64,000 nt of DNA from Butyrivibrio sp. (lineage in GTDB: Bacteria > Bacillota > Clostridia > Lachnospirales > Lachnospiraceae), in the NCBI GenBank assembly GCA_015056655.1, contig SVFV01000013.1, positions 1-64,000 of the forward strand, given 5' to 3'. A model generated the notes under the pieces. It had not been told where the DNA came from. It made no database searches and saw only the letters and a program-made list of their open reading frames with translations. Positions 53,721 to 63,428 of this stretch are shown one piece after another (within the stretch, counting starts at the first letter, position 1; every line of letters starts with the position of its first letter). A program made the translations under genes and the position numbers.

Positions 53721-54599
53721 ATGGTAAGAGGAAATAAGCCCAGACATAAGGTTGCTATAGTAACAGCCAAGGATTCATTTTTTGTTAATGGCCTTAAAAG
53801 TAAGCTCCTTGAATCAGGGATAGAAGGAGTAGTTGCTGCACCAAGCATTCAGGCTATTGATAATGCTGTAAACAGACAGGATCCCATCATTTATTTTATG
53901 GGGGATGAGATATTCAAGCGTTCAAGTGAGGAATTCCTTGAAGGCCTTAGAACCATGTGTCTTGACTACAGAAGGATGCTTATTCTCATAGGTGATGACG
54001 CTGAATATCAGCAGGCTATAGGTACTATACCAAAGTCTGCCATAGTTGAATGGTTCAGCAGACCCGTAGATATAGATAACCTTCTTGCAACCCTTCAGAA
54101 ATGCTATTCAGGAAAGGTGAAGGTATCGGGAAAAAAGCATATTCTTATAGTTGATGATGACACCACCTTTATGCGAATGATGCATGAAGGACTTAAGGAT
54201 TATTACAGAATAAATATGCTCACATCCGGAAAGCAGGCCATGCTTTATCTAAAGGATACAAGACCGGACCTTATCCTTCTTGATTATGAGATGCCTGAAA
54301 ATAACGGAGTAGAAGTGTACAACATGCTCAAAGATAATAGCGAGTATAGAGACATTCCTATTATTTTCCTTACAGGTATACAAAATAAGGAATCTGTTAT
54401 CAACGCTATTGATTTAAATCCTGAGGATTATATACTGAAATCAGTAGATAGAAAGCAGCTTGTGGAGAGACTGGAAGATTTCTTCAAAAAGCAGAGTCAA
54501 AGACCTGACTATGTTCCAAACATGGGTGGAAGCCCATCTTCAATGTCACCTGAAATGAGTGAGATTGATAAGCTTTTAGCTGAAATGAATATGAAATAA
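53721..54599 (+). CDS. Response regulator with two receiver-like domains
   Basis: The 292-residue protein has an N-terminal receiver-like domain (about 8-120) without a clear phospho-acceptor, and a C-terminal receiver (about 142-265) with IVDDD, Asp near 188 (LLDYEMPENNG), Thr in FLTGI and the Lys region YILKSV. A disordered tail ends it. No DNA-binding domain is present, so output is by protein contact. The start was set to ATG 53721 behind AGGAGGAAAA; a GTG at 53700 lies upstream. It is the probable partner of the preceding kinase. Confidence 0.88.
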   Translation: MVRGNKPRHKVAIVTAKDSFFVNGLKSKLLESGIEGVVAAPSIQAIDNAVNRQDPIIYFMGDEIFKRSSEEFLEGLRTMCLDYRRMLILIGDDAEYQQAIGTIPKSAIVEWFSRPVDIDNLLATLQKCYSGKVKVSGKKHILIVDDDTTFMRMMHEGLKDYYRINMLTSGKQAMLYLKDTRPDLILLDYEMPENNGVEVYNMLKDNSEYRDIPIIFLTGIQNKESVINAIDLNPEDYILKSVDRKQLVERLEDFFKKQSQRPDYVPNMGGSPSSMSPEMSEIDKLLAEMNMK

Positions 54600-54633
54600 G
54601 TTTTGATGATCTAATGAGATTAAGGGGAGAAGG

Positions 54634-56169
54634 ATGAATATTTGTTTACTTAATGACTCATTTCCACCTGTCATTGACGGTGTGGCCAATGTAGTAATGA
54701 ACTATGGAAAAATACTTACAAGGGATCTTGGAGCCAATGTTATTGTAGGAACTCCTAAATATCCGGGAGAAAACTACGAAGGCTACCCCTACAAGGTTGT
54801 ACCGTATAAAAGCCTTGATACCACTGACTTTATTGCGGGTTACCGAACAGGTAACCCGCTTGCTATGCGCGAAATTGGGCAAATGGCTGAGTTTGCGCCA
54901 GATATTATTCACACACATTGTCCTGCCTCATCAACCATTATGGCGAGGATTCTTCAGAATGAGACAGGAGCTCCCATTGTTTTCACCTATCACACGAAGT
55001 TTGATGTAGATATTGCAAGGGCTGTAGGCGATGGCTTTTTGAAAAATGAGACCATTAAGGCTATGATCAGCAATATCTCAGCCTGCGATGAAGTGTGGGT
55101 CGTATCCCAGGGAGCTGGAGAAAACCTTAAGTCTCTTGGCTATGAAGGTGAATACCGCGTTGTTTCTAATGGTGTAGACTTTCCTAAAGGAAGAGCGTAT
55201 GACCTTCTTGTAGCTGAAACTACAAAGGACTACGACCTTCCAAAGGATGTTCCCATGTTCCTTTTTGTAGGAAGAATTATGAAATACAAGGGACTTCCGA
55301 TAATTATTGATGCCATGAAGCTTCTTGATGAAAAGGGAATTGATTTCAGGATGGTATTTGTCGGCGGCGGAGCAGATGCCGACGAGATGAAGGAAAAGGT
55401 TAAAGGCTACGGACTTGAAAGCAAGGTTATTTTCACAGGTCCTGAGCATGATAGAGAAAAGCTTAGAGCATGGAATACCAGGGCTGATCTTTTCTTATTC
55501 CCTTCTGTTTACGATACCAATGGAATAGTAGTTAGAGAAGCAGCTGCATGCGGCCTTGGAAGTGTACTTATTGAAGGTTCCTGCGCAGCAGAAGGCATTA
55601 CCCATGGAAGAAATGGATACCTCATTGAGGAAAATGCAGAATCTATGGCAGCTCTTTTGGAGGAAGTGTCAAAGAATCTTGATAATGCCCATGACGTTGG
55701 ACAACATGCCATGGATGAGATTTATATTTCCTGGGAGGACAGCGTAAAGGATGCCTACAGAAGATATGAGGAAATTAGGCAGATGGTCGCTGATGGAAGA
55801 ATAGTCAGAAGGAAAAAGCACGGCTCTGACTATTTCCTTGAATCCGCAGCAGGAATCGTCAAGGGAACTGAGCACGTATTTGACATTCCTAGAAATATCT
55901 ATGGCGGTATGAAGGAGAACTTCGAGGAATTCAAAGACAACGTCGAGGAGTTTAGAGATAATCTGGAAGAATTCAGAGGTAATTTCTCAGAGAATCTAAA
56001 AGGGAATATAGAAGAATTCAGGGATAATATCTCTGAGAACTTAAAAGACAATATAGAAGATATCAAGGATTTACCTGACAACATCAAGGATAATATTAAG
56101 GACAATTTCAATGAGATGAAAGAGGATTGGGAAAATCTCAAGGAAAAGACTATATGGAAGCTAAAGTAA
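54634..56169 (+). CDS. GT4 glycosyltransferase with an amphipathic repeat tail
   Basis: The 511-residue protein has a GT-B fold (about 1-385): FPPVIDGVANVV near 9, a VGRIMKYKGLPIII nucleotide-sugar loop near 212, and NGIVVREAAACGLG near 291 with the family Glu. It resembles glucosyl-diacylglycerol synthases and mannosyltransferases. Residues about 420-505 form a tail of heptad-like repeats such as NFEEFKD, NVEEFRD and NLEEFRG. Such amphipathic helices may bind a membrane surface or another protein. The ATG follows GGGGAGAAGG. The GH13 gene overlaps its end. Confidence 0.87.
   Translation: MNICLLNDSFPPVIDGVANVVMNYGKILTRDLGANVIVGTPKYPGENYEGYPYKVVPYKSLDTTDFIAGYRTGNPLAMREIGQMAEFAPDIIHTHCPASSTIMARILQNETGAPIVFTYHTKFDVDIARAVGDGFLKNETIKAMISNISACDEVWVVSQGAGENLKSLGYEGEYRVVSNGVDFPKGRAYDLLVAETTKDYDLPKDVPMFLFVGRIMKYKGLPIIIDAMKLLDEKGIDFRMVFVGGGADADEMKEKVKGYGLESKVIFTGPEHDREKLRAWNTRADLFLFPSVYDTNGIVVREAAACGLGSVLIEGSCAAEGITHGRNGYLIEENAESMAALLEEVSKNLDNAHDVGQHAMDEIYISWEDSVKDAYRRYEEIRQMVADGRIVRRKKHGSDYFLESAAGIVKGTEHVFDIPRNIYGGMKENFEEFKDNVEEFRDNLEEFRGNFSENLKGNIEEFRDNISENLKDNIEDIKDLPDNIKDNIKDNFNEMKEDWENLKEKTIWKLK
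55905..56140 (+). repeat. Heptad-type repeats in the glycosyltransferase tail
   Basis: About ten 21-bp-like units encode variants of NxEEFRD and NxKDNxE. They form a long amphipathic, charged helix in the last 85 residues. The repeats are diverged in sequence but regular in period, which suggests an old expansion under selection for helix shape. Confidence 0.65.
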
Positions 56170-57869
56170 AACGAAGAGACTGGTATAAAGAAATGAGCTT
56201 TTACCAGATTTGGGTAAGAAGCTTTGCAGATGGCAATGGTGATGGTATCGGTGATCTTTACGGTGTGTACGAAAAGCTGGAGTACGTAAAGAGCCTTGGC
56301 GTAGATGGCATCTGGTTTTCTCCAATATACCCATCACCAAATGCTGACTATGGCTACGATATTTCTGATTACAAGGATATCCATCCTGATTTTGGAACTC
56401 TTGATCAGTTTAAGAAGGTTTTGAATAAGGCACATGAGCTTGGTCTTAAGATTATCATGGACCTTGTCGTAAACCATACCTCAGATGAGCATCCGTGGTT
56501 TTTAGAGAGCCGAAAGGGAAAGGATAATCCCTACAGTGATTATTACATCTGGAGGGATAAGCCAAACAACTGGAACAGCCTTTTCGAGGGAAAAGCCTGG
56601 GAGTATGACGAGCAAAGAGGACAGTATTACCTTCATATTTTTGCTAAGAAGCAGCCTGATTTAAATATGGATAACCCAAAGGTTAGAGAAGAGGTTGAGT
56701 CCATAATGCGTTTCTGGCTCGACATGGGAGTTGATGGCTTTAGAGAGGATGTCATAAATTTCATATCCAAAAAGGAAGGACTTCCCAATGGTATTCCATT
56801 TTTACCTGCAGTTAATGGAATGCCTTATTACAAGGATGGTCCGCATATCCACGAGTACATGGCGCAGTTCAGGAAGGTCTGCAATGAATACGACTGCTTC
56901 CAGATTGGCGAAGGGCCGATGACTACAGTTAAGTCTGCCATGAAATATCTGACTGGCCCAACCAAGTCTCTGGATATGATGATTTCCTTTGATCACATGA
57001 TGGCGGATTGCCTTTATACAGAGTATGTACACAGACCATTTTCGCTAGTGAAGCTTAAAAAGGCTTTTTCTAAGTGGCAGTATGCCCTTCAGGGTAAGGC
57101 CTGGAACAGCCTTTATCTGGAAAATCATGATCATCCAAGAGTAGTTAGCCGCTATGGAAGTGAACATTATCACAGGGAAAGCGGAAGCATGCTTGCAGCA
57201 AGCTTTATTTTCCAAAGAGGAACGCCTTTTATCTATCAGGGGCAAGAGATTGGCATGACCAACATCCGCCTGAAATCCATAGATCAGTACGTGGATGTTT
57301 CCTCAAAGACAAACTATAATTCCTATCATTTGAAGGATGATGTCTACGACAGACTTAGAAGAATCCACCACTCAAGCAGGGATTCAGCCCGTACTCCAAT
57401 GCAGTGGAGTGAGAAAAAGTACGCAGGCTTTTCAACTGTAAAGCCCTGGTTTTATGTAAATCCCAACTATGGAAAAATCAACGTGGAAGAGGAAGAGAAG
57501 GACGAGTACAGCATCCTGAATTTCTACAGGAAATGCTTAAGCCTCCGCAAATCCTCAAGGACACTTATATATGGTCGCTACCACGAATTCTTCCCGAAGG
57601 ATACTAACATCTACATGTACGAAAGAGTACTGAAGGATGATGCTTATTTGATAGTTTGCTCGTTCTCGCATTTCCCTGTGAAGGTATCTCTTCCCAAGAA
57701 ATACGTAGGAAAGCAGGGCAAATTAGTACTTTGCAATTACCCTAAGGGGGTTCAGGAAAAGGCATACAGTTTATGGGAATTATATAACCGGGAATTAAAC
57801 AAGGTTGCAAATGAACATGGAATGTTCAAACCCTACGAGTGCAGAGTATATAGATTCAGGCTATTATAG
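56154..57869 (+). CDS. GH13 alpha-glucosidase (oligo-1,6-glucosidase type)
   Basis: The 571-residue protein begins with SFYQIWVRSFADGNGDGIGD, typical of GH13 alpha-glucosidases. Catalytic residues are the Asp in GVDGFREDVINF (about 199), the Glu in QIGEGPMTTV (about 253) and the Asp in LENHDHPRVV (about 326). It is probably cytoplasmic and releases glucose from isomalto- or malto-oligosaccharides. ATG 56154 follows AAGGAAAAGACTAT and overlaps the glycosyltransferase gene by 16 bases; an upstream TTG at 56127 is possible but less likely. Confidence 0.9.
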   Translation: MEAKVKRRDWYKEMSFYQIWVRSFADGNGDGIGDLYGVYEKLEYVKSLGVDGIWFSPIYPSPNADYGYDISDYKDIHPDFGTLDQFKKVLNKAHELGLKIIMDLVVNHTSDEHPWFLESRKGKDNPYSDYYIWRDKPNNWNSLFEGKAWEYDEQRGQYYLHIFAKKQPDLNMDNPKVREEVESIMRFWLDMGVDGFREDVINFISKKEGLPNGIPFLPAVNGMPYYKDGPHIHEYMAQFRKVCNEYDCFQIGEGPMTTVKSAMKYLTGPTKSLDMMISFDHMMADCLYTEYVHRPFSLVKLKKAFSKWQYALQGKAWNSLYLENHDHPRVVSRYGSEHYHRESGSMLAASFIFQRGTPFIYQGQEIGMTNIRLKSIDQYVDVSSKTNYNSYHLKDDVYDRLRRIHHSSRDSARTPMQWSEKKYAGFSTVKPWFYVNPNYGKINVEEEEKDEYSILNFYRKCLSLRKSSRTLIYGRYHEFFPKDTNIYMYERVLKDDAYLIVCSFSHFPVKVSLPKKYVGKQGKLVLCNYPKGVQEKAYSLWELYNRELNKVANEHGMFKPYECRVYRFRLL

Positions 57870-57949
57870 GAGATTTTCTTCCACAAATAAGGGATTTGGA
57901 AATATAGGGCTTATTCTAACATAATAGCTTATATTGGCTGAACAAAAAT

Positions 57950-57976
57950 AATCCCGGTAGAAAAACTACCGGGATT
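57950..57976 (-). terminator. Intrinsic terminator of the diguanylate cyclase gene
   Basis: AATCCCGGTAG pairs perfectly with CTACCGGGATT around AAAAA. On the minus strand it is followed by TATTTTTG, so it ends the minus-strand gene that stops at 57984. It may also stop the GH13 transcript from the other side. Confidence 0.85.
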
Positions 57977-57983
57977 AGCTATG

Positions 57984-59132
57984 TCATGATCTAGCATGTT
58001 TCATATGATACAAATCTGTATCTGCCCTCGCGATGAGTGAGGGGATTGGTACAGGATTTGAATAATCGTACTCAGCGATTCCTACGCATACAGATAATTC
58101 GTAAGGAGAATCAGCCTTCTCGTTCATATGAGTAACATTTGAACGAATCTTATCAGATAACCAGTTAACTTCGCCCTTGTACTCGGTTTCAGCAATGATA
58201 ATAAATTCATCGCCGCCATAGCGGGATACGAAGAAACGATTTCTGTGAGCCTGGCAGGCATCCTTCATGGCGTTGGCTACGCGAACCAAAGCTCTGTCGC
58301 CTTCGATATGACCAAATGCTTCATTTATTTCCCTGAAATGATCGACATCAACAATCATGAGGTACAAAGATAAGCCAGGGGTTTCATTTCTCATCTTGCG
58401 GATGAGATAGCGCTGCATCTGATTTCGGTTATTTACCTGAGTAAGAGAATCCATGGAAATCAAATTCTCAAGAGTTGTCAGATAAACAAGCAGTACTGAG
58501 AAGGTGGCGCCAAAACACATAAAAGGAATATATAAAAATATAACCTGTAAAACGCCTGTAATAATCGGGATAAGAGGGAACACACCAATAACCAAATATA
58601 CTGTGTGATCCATGTATCTGCCTTCATGATATGCTCTGTAGAAACCTCTGATTGAAGCAAATGCCATATAGCCTACAGGAATCAAAAGCATAATGCCGTA
58701 TAAAGGTCCATACTGAAGTCTGCCATATTCGTCGAAATAGAAGACTACTCCACTAAAGCATGCAGAAATAATCAAAGTAACTGCGATAATGATCGGAATA
58801 GCAGCTATCATCTGCCCCTTCTTGGTGATAATGAACTTATTGTGCTGAATGATCTCGCAATAAGCAAACCAGAAGAAACTACTGCATACAATAAGTGAAT
58901 ACGGAACTATCAGAGATATATACATTATTATTGGCGTTCTTGGAAGATAACCACCTTCTAGAAGAACCCATATACTGTCAGTGAAAAAATATCCAAGTAA
59001 AACAATGATTAGTCGTCTCAATATTACAGTGGAAGTCTGACGATCGATGCCTTGATTAATTTTGTAGAGGATCAGTCCGAGTATTGCAAAGCAAGCAATG
59101 TTTGCCTCAACATAAAATAATACTTCTGTCAA
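57984..59132 (-). CDS. Membrane-bound diguanylate cyclase (GGDEF)
   Basis: The 382-residue protein has six to seven membrane helices (about 8-215) and a GGDEF domain (about 225-380). The active-site motif is SRYGGDEFIII (about 312) and the metal Asp is in LMIVDVDHFREINEAFGH (about 266). The inhibitory RxxD site expected just before GGDEF is not present (RNRF), so feedback control may be absent. It makes c-di-GMP, which the PilZ protein in this window could sense. The start is TTG 59132 behind GAGGTTAAATATT. Confidence 0.92.
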   Translation of the reverse strand: MTEVLFYVEANIACFAILGLILYKINQGIDRQTSTVILRRLIIVLLGYFFTDSIWVLLEGGYLPRTPIIMYISLIVPYSLIVCSSFFWFAYCEIIQHNKFIITKKGQMIAAIPIIIAVTLIISACFSGVVFYFDEYGRLQYGPLYGIMLLIPVGYMAFASIRGFYRAYHEGRYMDHTVYLVIGVFPLIPIITGVLQVIFLYIPFMCFGATFSVLLVYLTTLENLISMDSLTQVNNRNQMQRYLIRKMRNETPGLSLYLMIVDVDHFREINEAFGHIEGDRALVRVANAMKDACQAHRNRFFVSRYGGDEFIIIAETEYKGEVNWLSDKIRSNVTHMNEKADSPYELSVCVGIAEYDYSNPVPIPSLIARADTDLYHMKHARS

Positions 59133-59350
59133 AATATTTAACCTCGAAATTATAAAAGATTTTTTAGATTCCCCTCGATTCGAATGTAACTATTTTACCA
59201 TGATATCTGCACTTTTTAATATAATTTGAAATAATTTATACTTTTTTTATTATTCAATTTCTCGTTGAATCACTCATATATACCGCTACGAATTTAATCG
59301 AGCGAAAGCGTCAGATGAACAGAACATATATATCCTTAGGACTTGCTTGG

Positions 59351-59378
59351 TTTACCACCTATCATATTGTGGTACAAT
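59351..59378 (+). promoter_or_regulatory. Promoter with operator-like palindrome ahead of the GH120 gene
   Basis: TTTACC (59351-59356) and TACAAT (59373-59378) are 16 bases apart. TACCAC (59353-59358) and GTGGTA (59369-59374) form a perfect inverted repeat spanning both boxes. A repressor bound there would block the promoter, as expected for a sugar-responsive gene. Confidence 0.5.
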
Positions 59379-59415
59379 ATATTATGTAATAATTTTATTT
59401 ACAAAGGGGGTAGCC

Positions 59416-62121
59416 ATGCAGATTTATGTTTCTGGTAGCGTAGTTCGAAGTGGCGACGGAACGAGGAATCACCCGTTCCGCTTTATTCAGGAGGCTGCAA
59501 ATGTAGCCAGAGAGGGAGACGTAGTTATCGTCGGCCCCGGTATCTATAGAGAATTTGTCCACCCTGTTAATGGTGGAACAAAAGACAATCCCATAACTTA
59601 TTGCACAACTGAGCCGCTTGGAGCTGTTATTACAGGTGCCGAGATTATTAAGGACTGGGTTCCTTTTAAGGACAACGTCTGGAAGGTCAATGTACCAAAC
59701 AATATATTTGGCAGCTATAATCCTTTCACTACACTTGTTGAGGGTGACTGGTTTTTTGCTGCAAAGCCTGTTCATACAGGAGACGTCTACTTAAATGGCA
59801 AATCCATGTACGAGTGCTCTTCAATTGAGGAGTGTGAGAATCCGCAGATCAGGAAAAGCTCCTGGGATCCAGAGTTTTCAACCTATACCTGGTATAGCGC
59901 TCAGGAATCAGGGGATACGGTTATCTTTGCCAATTTCCATGGACTTGATCCTAATGAGGAGACAGTAGAAATAAGCGTAAGGCGCAACTGCTTTATGCCT
60001 CTTGAGAATGGCATAAATTATATAACTGTTTCTGGCTTTGCCATGAGACAGGCTGCAACACAGTGGGCTCCGCCTACTGCTTATCAGGACGGACTTATAG
60101 GACCACATTGGGCAAAGGGATGGATTATTGAGGATTGTGAGATATCTGAATCCAAGTGCTCAGGTATTTCCCTTGGAAAATACTTACAGCCAAACAATAA
60201 CAACAAATGGACAACAACATTTAAGAAGGATGGAACACAGACTGAGCGAGATGCTATCTGCCAGGCTGTAAATGAAGGCTGGAATAAAGAAAATATTGGA
60301 TCACATACTATCAGAAGATGTGACATCCATGACTGCGGACAGACTGGAATAGTCGGTCATCTAGGAGCAGTTTTCAGTAATATAGAAGACAATCATATTT
60401 ATAGGATAAATAATAAACAGAACCTTGAAGGTGCTGAAATTGGTGGAATAAAGCTTCACGCTGCAATTGATGTTAATATCAGAAGAAATCATATACATCA
60501 CTGCACACGTGGATTGTGGCTTGACTGGCAGGCACAGGGAACAAGAGTTAGCCAGAACTTCTTCCATGATAATATGCCGCCTGAAGGATGCGAGATAGCA
60601 GGACCTTTAAGTCTTGGCGAAGATATATTTGTTGAGGTTTCTCATGGGCCTACGCTTATTGATCATAACCTTTTGCTTTCTGATATTTCAGGAAGAATAA
60701 GTACTCAGGGAATAGCATTTGTTCATAATCTCATAAATGGATCATTTTCATGGGTGGGAGATGGAACAGATAATGGCGGTTTGAAGTTCCAAAGCTGCAG
60801 ATATACGCCATATCATGTGCCTCATTCTACAGCAATTGCAGGCTTTATGACGATTCTTCATGGAGATGCCAGGTTTTATAACAACATCTTCGTTCAGAAG
60901 GAAATCAGGCAGGAACTGAGAGATTATGTAAATAGGATTGGACAAGGCGTAATTACGCAGTACAATCTTATTTGTGGCACAAAGCCCTATGATGGTTATC
61001 CAACAAGCGAGAAGTATTTTGCATCACTTCGTCCTAAACCTGATGCAGAGTATGGACCTGGCTTTAATGACAGGTATTATGACCATCTTCCGGTATGGGC
61101 TTATGGAAATGCTTACTTTAACGGCGCACAGCCATGTGACGTAGAGCACAATCCGTACATTGATAACAGCCATAGTGTGAAAGTGATAGTTACAGATGAT
61201 GATGGTAGCTACAGACTTCACACTAATCTATACGAATATCTTCCTCGCTCGATGACGAGAATGGTATCAACTGAAATACTTGGCGAAGCCTTTGAACCTG
61301 AACAGCGATTTGAGAACAATGATGGTACGCCTATCCTTTTTGATACTGACTACTTCGGAAGAAAAAGAGGAATTCATCCACTTTGTGGACCCTTTGAGGA
61401 AGGTGCATCAGACAGATTTACTGTTTATTCAGACTGTCCAAGAGATAGAGCTATTTACTATCATTCTAAGGAGAGGCTTGAGGGCAGACCAAGGAAAAGA
61501 CTTTCTCTTAAGGAAATGCAGGAAATCGAGCAGGAAGCCCAGTTCTGGAACAGTGGAGATGATTTTTCAGGACCCGAGGGTGACGGAGCATGGGAGTCTG
61601 CTGGCAAAACAGAGGAAGTCACCAGAATTCAGGCTGACATAACCATGACAAATTGTGAAAATGTATCCTTCCCATATAATGGAACACTTTTCCAGGTTCA
61701 GGATATTTTCATAAAAGGAAATACAGCATGGCTCAGGGATTTAAAGACTCAAAAGCTTGTGGAAGTGGACTGTGAATACGGTATTTACAGTGAAAAGACA
61801 AAGTGGAGCGTAAATTCGCTTCAATCCCTCGATGTAACCAATGATTACAACATGGAGGGGCTTGTTAAAACTGTAGGTACACTTCTTTGCATCTTAAGTA
61901 AGAGCATGACTCATGATCCAGCTGATGCCTGCAAGACAATTAGCGATAAGGTTAATAAAGAGCTTGAGCCGCACATAACGATGAGGCTTACACCTAAATA
62001 TTTAAAATTTATACAGGAGAAAAAATTCATTTCACTGGAAGATGTTATTTACAGAGTAAAGACTGCGCCTATTGAGCCTGTCACTGAAACTGTAGAAAAT
62101 CTTAATGGTGAAACAGAGTAA
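59416..62121 (+). CDS. GH120 beta-xylosidase with C-terminal extension
   Basis: The first roughly 640 residues match the right-handed beta-helix GH120 beta-xylosidases (Thermoanaerobacterium XylC type): ADPNEE-like DPNEETVEISVRRNCF, GLIGPHWAKGWIIED, GAEIGGIKLHAAIDVNI. The nucleophile Asp370 (GLWLDWQAQGTRVS) and acid/base Glu407 (FVEVSHGP) are present, with about 14 extra residues between them. Residues about 680-901 are an added region of no recognised family. No signal peptide is seen, so it probably acts on imported xylo-oligosaccharides. ATG 59416 follows AAAGGGGG; a longer TTG frame starts at 59347. Confidence 0.88.
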   Translation: MQIYVSGSVVRSGDGTRNHPFRFIQEAANVAREGDVVIVGPGIYREFVHPVNGGTKDNPITYCTTEPLGAVITGAEIIKDWVPFKDNVWKVNVPNNIFGSYNPFTTLVEGDWFFAAKPVHTGDVYLNGKSMYECSSIEECENPQIRKSSWDPEFSTYTWYSAQESGDTVIFANFHGLDPNEETVEISVRRNCFMPLENGINYITVSGFAMRQAATQWAPPTAYQDGLIGPHWAKGWIIEDCEISESKCSGISLGKYLQPNNNNKWTTTFKKDGTQTERDAICQAVNEGWNKENIGSHTIRRCDIHDCGQTGIVGHLGAVFSNIEDNHIYRINNKQNLEGAEIGGIKLHAAIDVNIRRNHIHHCTRGLWLDWQAQGTRVSQNFFHDNMPPEGCEIAGPLSLGEDIFVEVSHGPTLIDHNLLLSDISGRISTQGIAFVHNLINGSFSWVGDGTDNGGLKFQSCRYTPYHVPHSTAIAGFMTILHGDARFYNNIFVQKEIRQELRDYVNRIGQGVITQYNLICGTKPYDGYPTSEKYFASLRPKPDAEYGPGFNDRYYDHLPVWAYGNAYFNGAQPCDVEHNPYIDNSHSVKVIVTDDDGSYRLHTNLYEYLPRSMTRMVSTEILGEAFEPEQRFENNDGTPILFDTDYFGRKRGIHPLCGPFEEGASDRFTVYSDCPRDRAIYYHSKERLEGRPRKRLSLKEMQEIEQEAQFWNSGDDFSGPEGDGAWESAGKTEEVTRIQADITMTNCENVSFPYNGTLFQVQDIFIKGNTAWLRDLKTQKLVEVDCEYGIYSEKTKWSVNSLQSLDVTNDYNMEGLVKTVGTLLCILSKSMTHDPADACKTISDKVNKELEPHITMRLTPKYLKFIQEKKFISLEDVIYRVKTAPIEPVTETVENLNGETE

Positions 62122-62123
62122 CG

Positions 62124-63428
62124 ATGGAAAAAAGAACAAACTGGTACAAACTAGATAACGCCGCAAAAATCATACCTTCAACAATCAGAGGGGCAAATAC
62201 GAGAGTTTTCCGTATTTCCTGTGAGCTGTTTGAGGATGTGGATCCGGAAATTCTTCAGAGAGCATTGGATGAATCTATAGTGGAATATCCTTTCTTTAAC
62301 TGCATTTTAAGGAGGGGACTGTTCTGGTATTATCTTGAGGATTCCAATCTTTCCTGCTCGGTAGAGAAGGAACATCTTCCTGTTTGCAGTGCACTTTATT
62401 ATCCGGGTAAAAAGAGCCTTCTTTATAGAGTCTTTTATTACAAAAGAAGAATAAGTATTGAAATGTTCCATGTTTTAGCTGATGGAACCGGTGCCTTCAT
62501 GTTCTTTAGGAGAATGGTTACAAGGTATCTTGAGATAGCTCATGACTTCCACGTAGACGGAGACTTCTTTGCAGCTGAGATAGATTCACTGCAGGAGAGA
62601 AACAATGATGCTTTCAGACATTTTTATCAGAATCAGAAGGGGTTAAAACAGCTTAAGAGTCTTTCTTCAAACCATGCATATCAGCTTAATGGCGAGGTGG
62701 ATGGAAATAATGAAAGCCATGTTGTAGAAGCCACTGTTTCTGCCAAGGCATTTAAGAAGCTTGCTCAGAAGCACAATGCAACTGTAGGTGTTCTCTGCAC
62801 AGCTATTTACATAGCAGCAATTATTGATACTATGTCTACGGCTCAGAAGAAAAAGCCAATTGTAGTCAGCGTTCCGGTTAATTTAAGACAGTATTTTGCT
62901 TCAAATACCGCAAGGAATTTCTTTGGAGTAATCAGTATTAAGTACAATCCGCTTGATTTTGACAATACTTTAGAAAGTATCATTAAGGTTGTTAATGATT
63001 CCTTCAAAAAGCAGCTTGAGCCTGACAGGATAAACAGCACTATGAATTCTTATGCGGCGCTTGAACACAATATTGCCATTAAGGTAGTGCCTTTATTTAT
63101 CAAGGACTATGCAGTTGGCAGATTTGATGCGGCTGCAAAGAGTGGTGTAACTACATCTATTTCCAACATGGGTGTTATCAAAATGCCTGCTGAGGTTACA
63201 CCTTTCATAGAAAGATTTAGCGCATTTATGACTGCTGCAAAGGAACAGATTACCGTATGCAGCTTTAGAGATAAGATGGTATTTGGCGAATGTTCTGCTT
63301 TTACCAATCATCCCACCATGCTTAATCTTTGCAGAAGACTTACAGCTGAGGGAATAGGCGTTGAAATTGCAACCAACGACTATGACGTTTATACAAAGAA
63401 TAAGAACACAGACGAGGAGAGCAAATAA
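62124..63428 (+). CDS. Condensation/chloramphenicol-acetyltransferase-fold acyltransferase
   Basis: The 434-residue protein has two CAT-like domains. The catalytic motif HxxxDG is present as FHVLADGTGAF (about 117-122), and the later PVNLRQYFASNTARNFFGV (about 250-268) matches the alcohol acetyltransferase / PapA-like group. It probably moves an acyl group to a hydroxyl or amine; the substrate is unknown. It begins 2 bases after the GH120 gene and ends by sharing an A with the next start, so the three are likely co-translated. Confidence 0.8.
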   Translation: MEKRTNWYKLDNAAKIIPSTIRGANTRVFRISCELFEDVDPEILQRALDESIVEYPFFNCILRRGLFWYYLEDSNLSCSVEKEHLPVCSALYYPGKKSLLYRVFYYKRRISIEMFHVLADGTGAFMFFRRMVTRYLEIAHDFHVDGDFFAAEIDSLQERNNDAFRHFYQNQKGLKQLKSLSSNHAYQLNGEVDGNNESHVVEATVSAKAFKKLAQKHNATVGVLCTAIYIAAIIDTMSTAQKKKPIVVSVPVNLRQYFASNTARNFFGVISIKYNPLDFDNTLESIIKVVNDSFKKQLEPDRINSTMNSYAALEHNIAIKVVPLFIKDYAVGRFDAAAKSGVTTSISNMGVIKMPAEVTPFIERFSAFMTAAKEQITVCSFRDKMVFGECSAFTNHPTMLNLCRRLTAEGIGVEIATNDYDVYTKNKNTDEESK

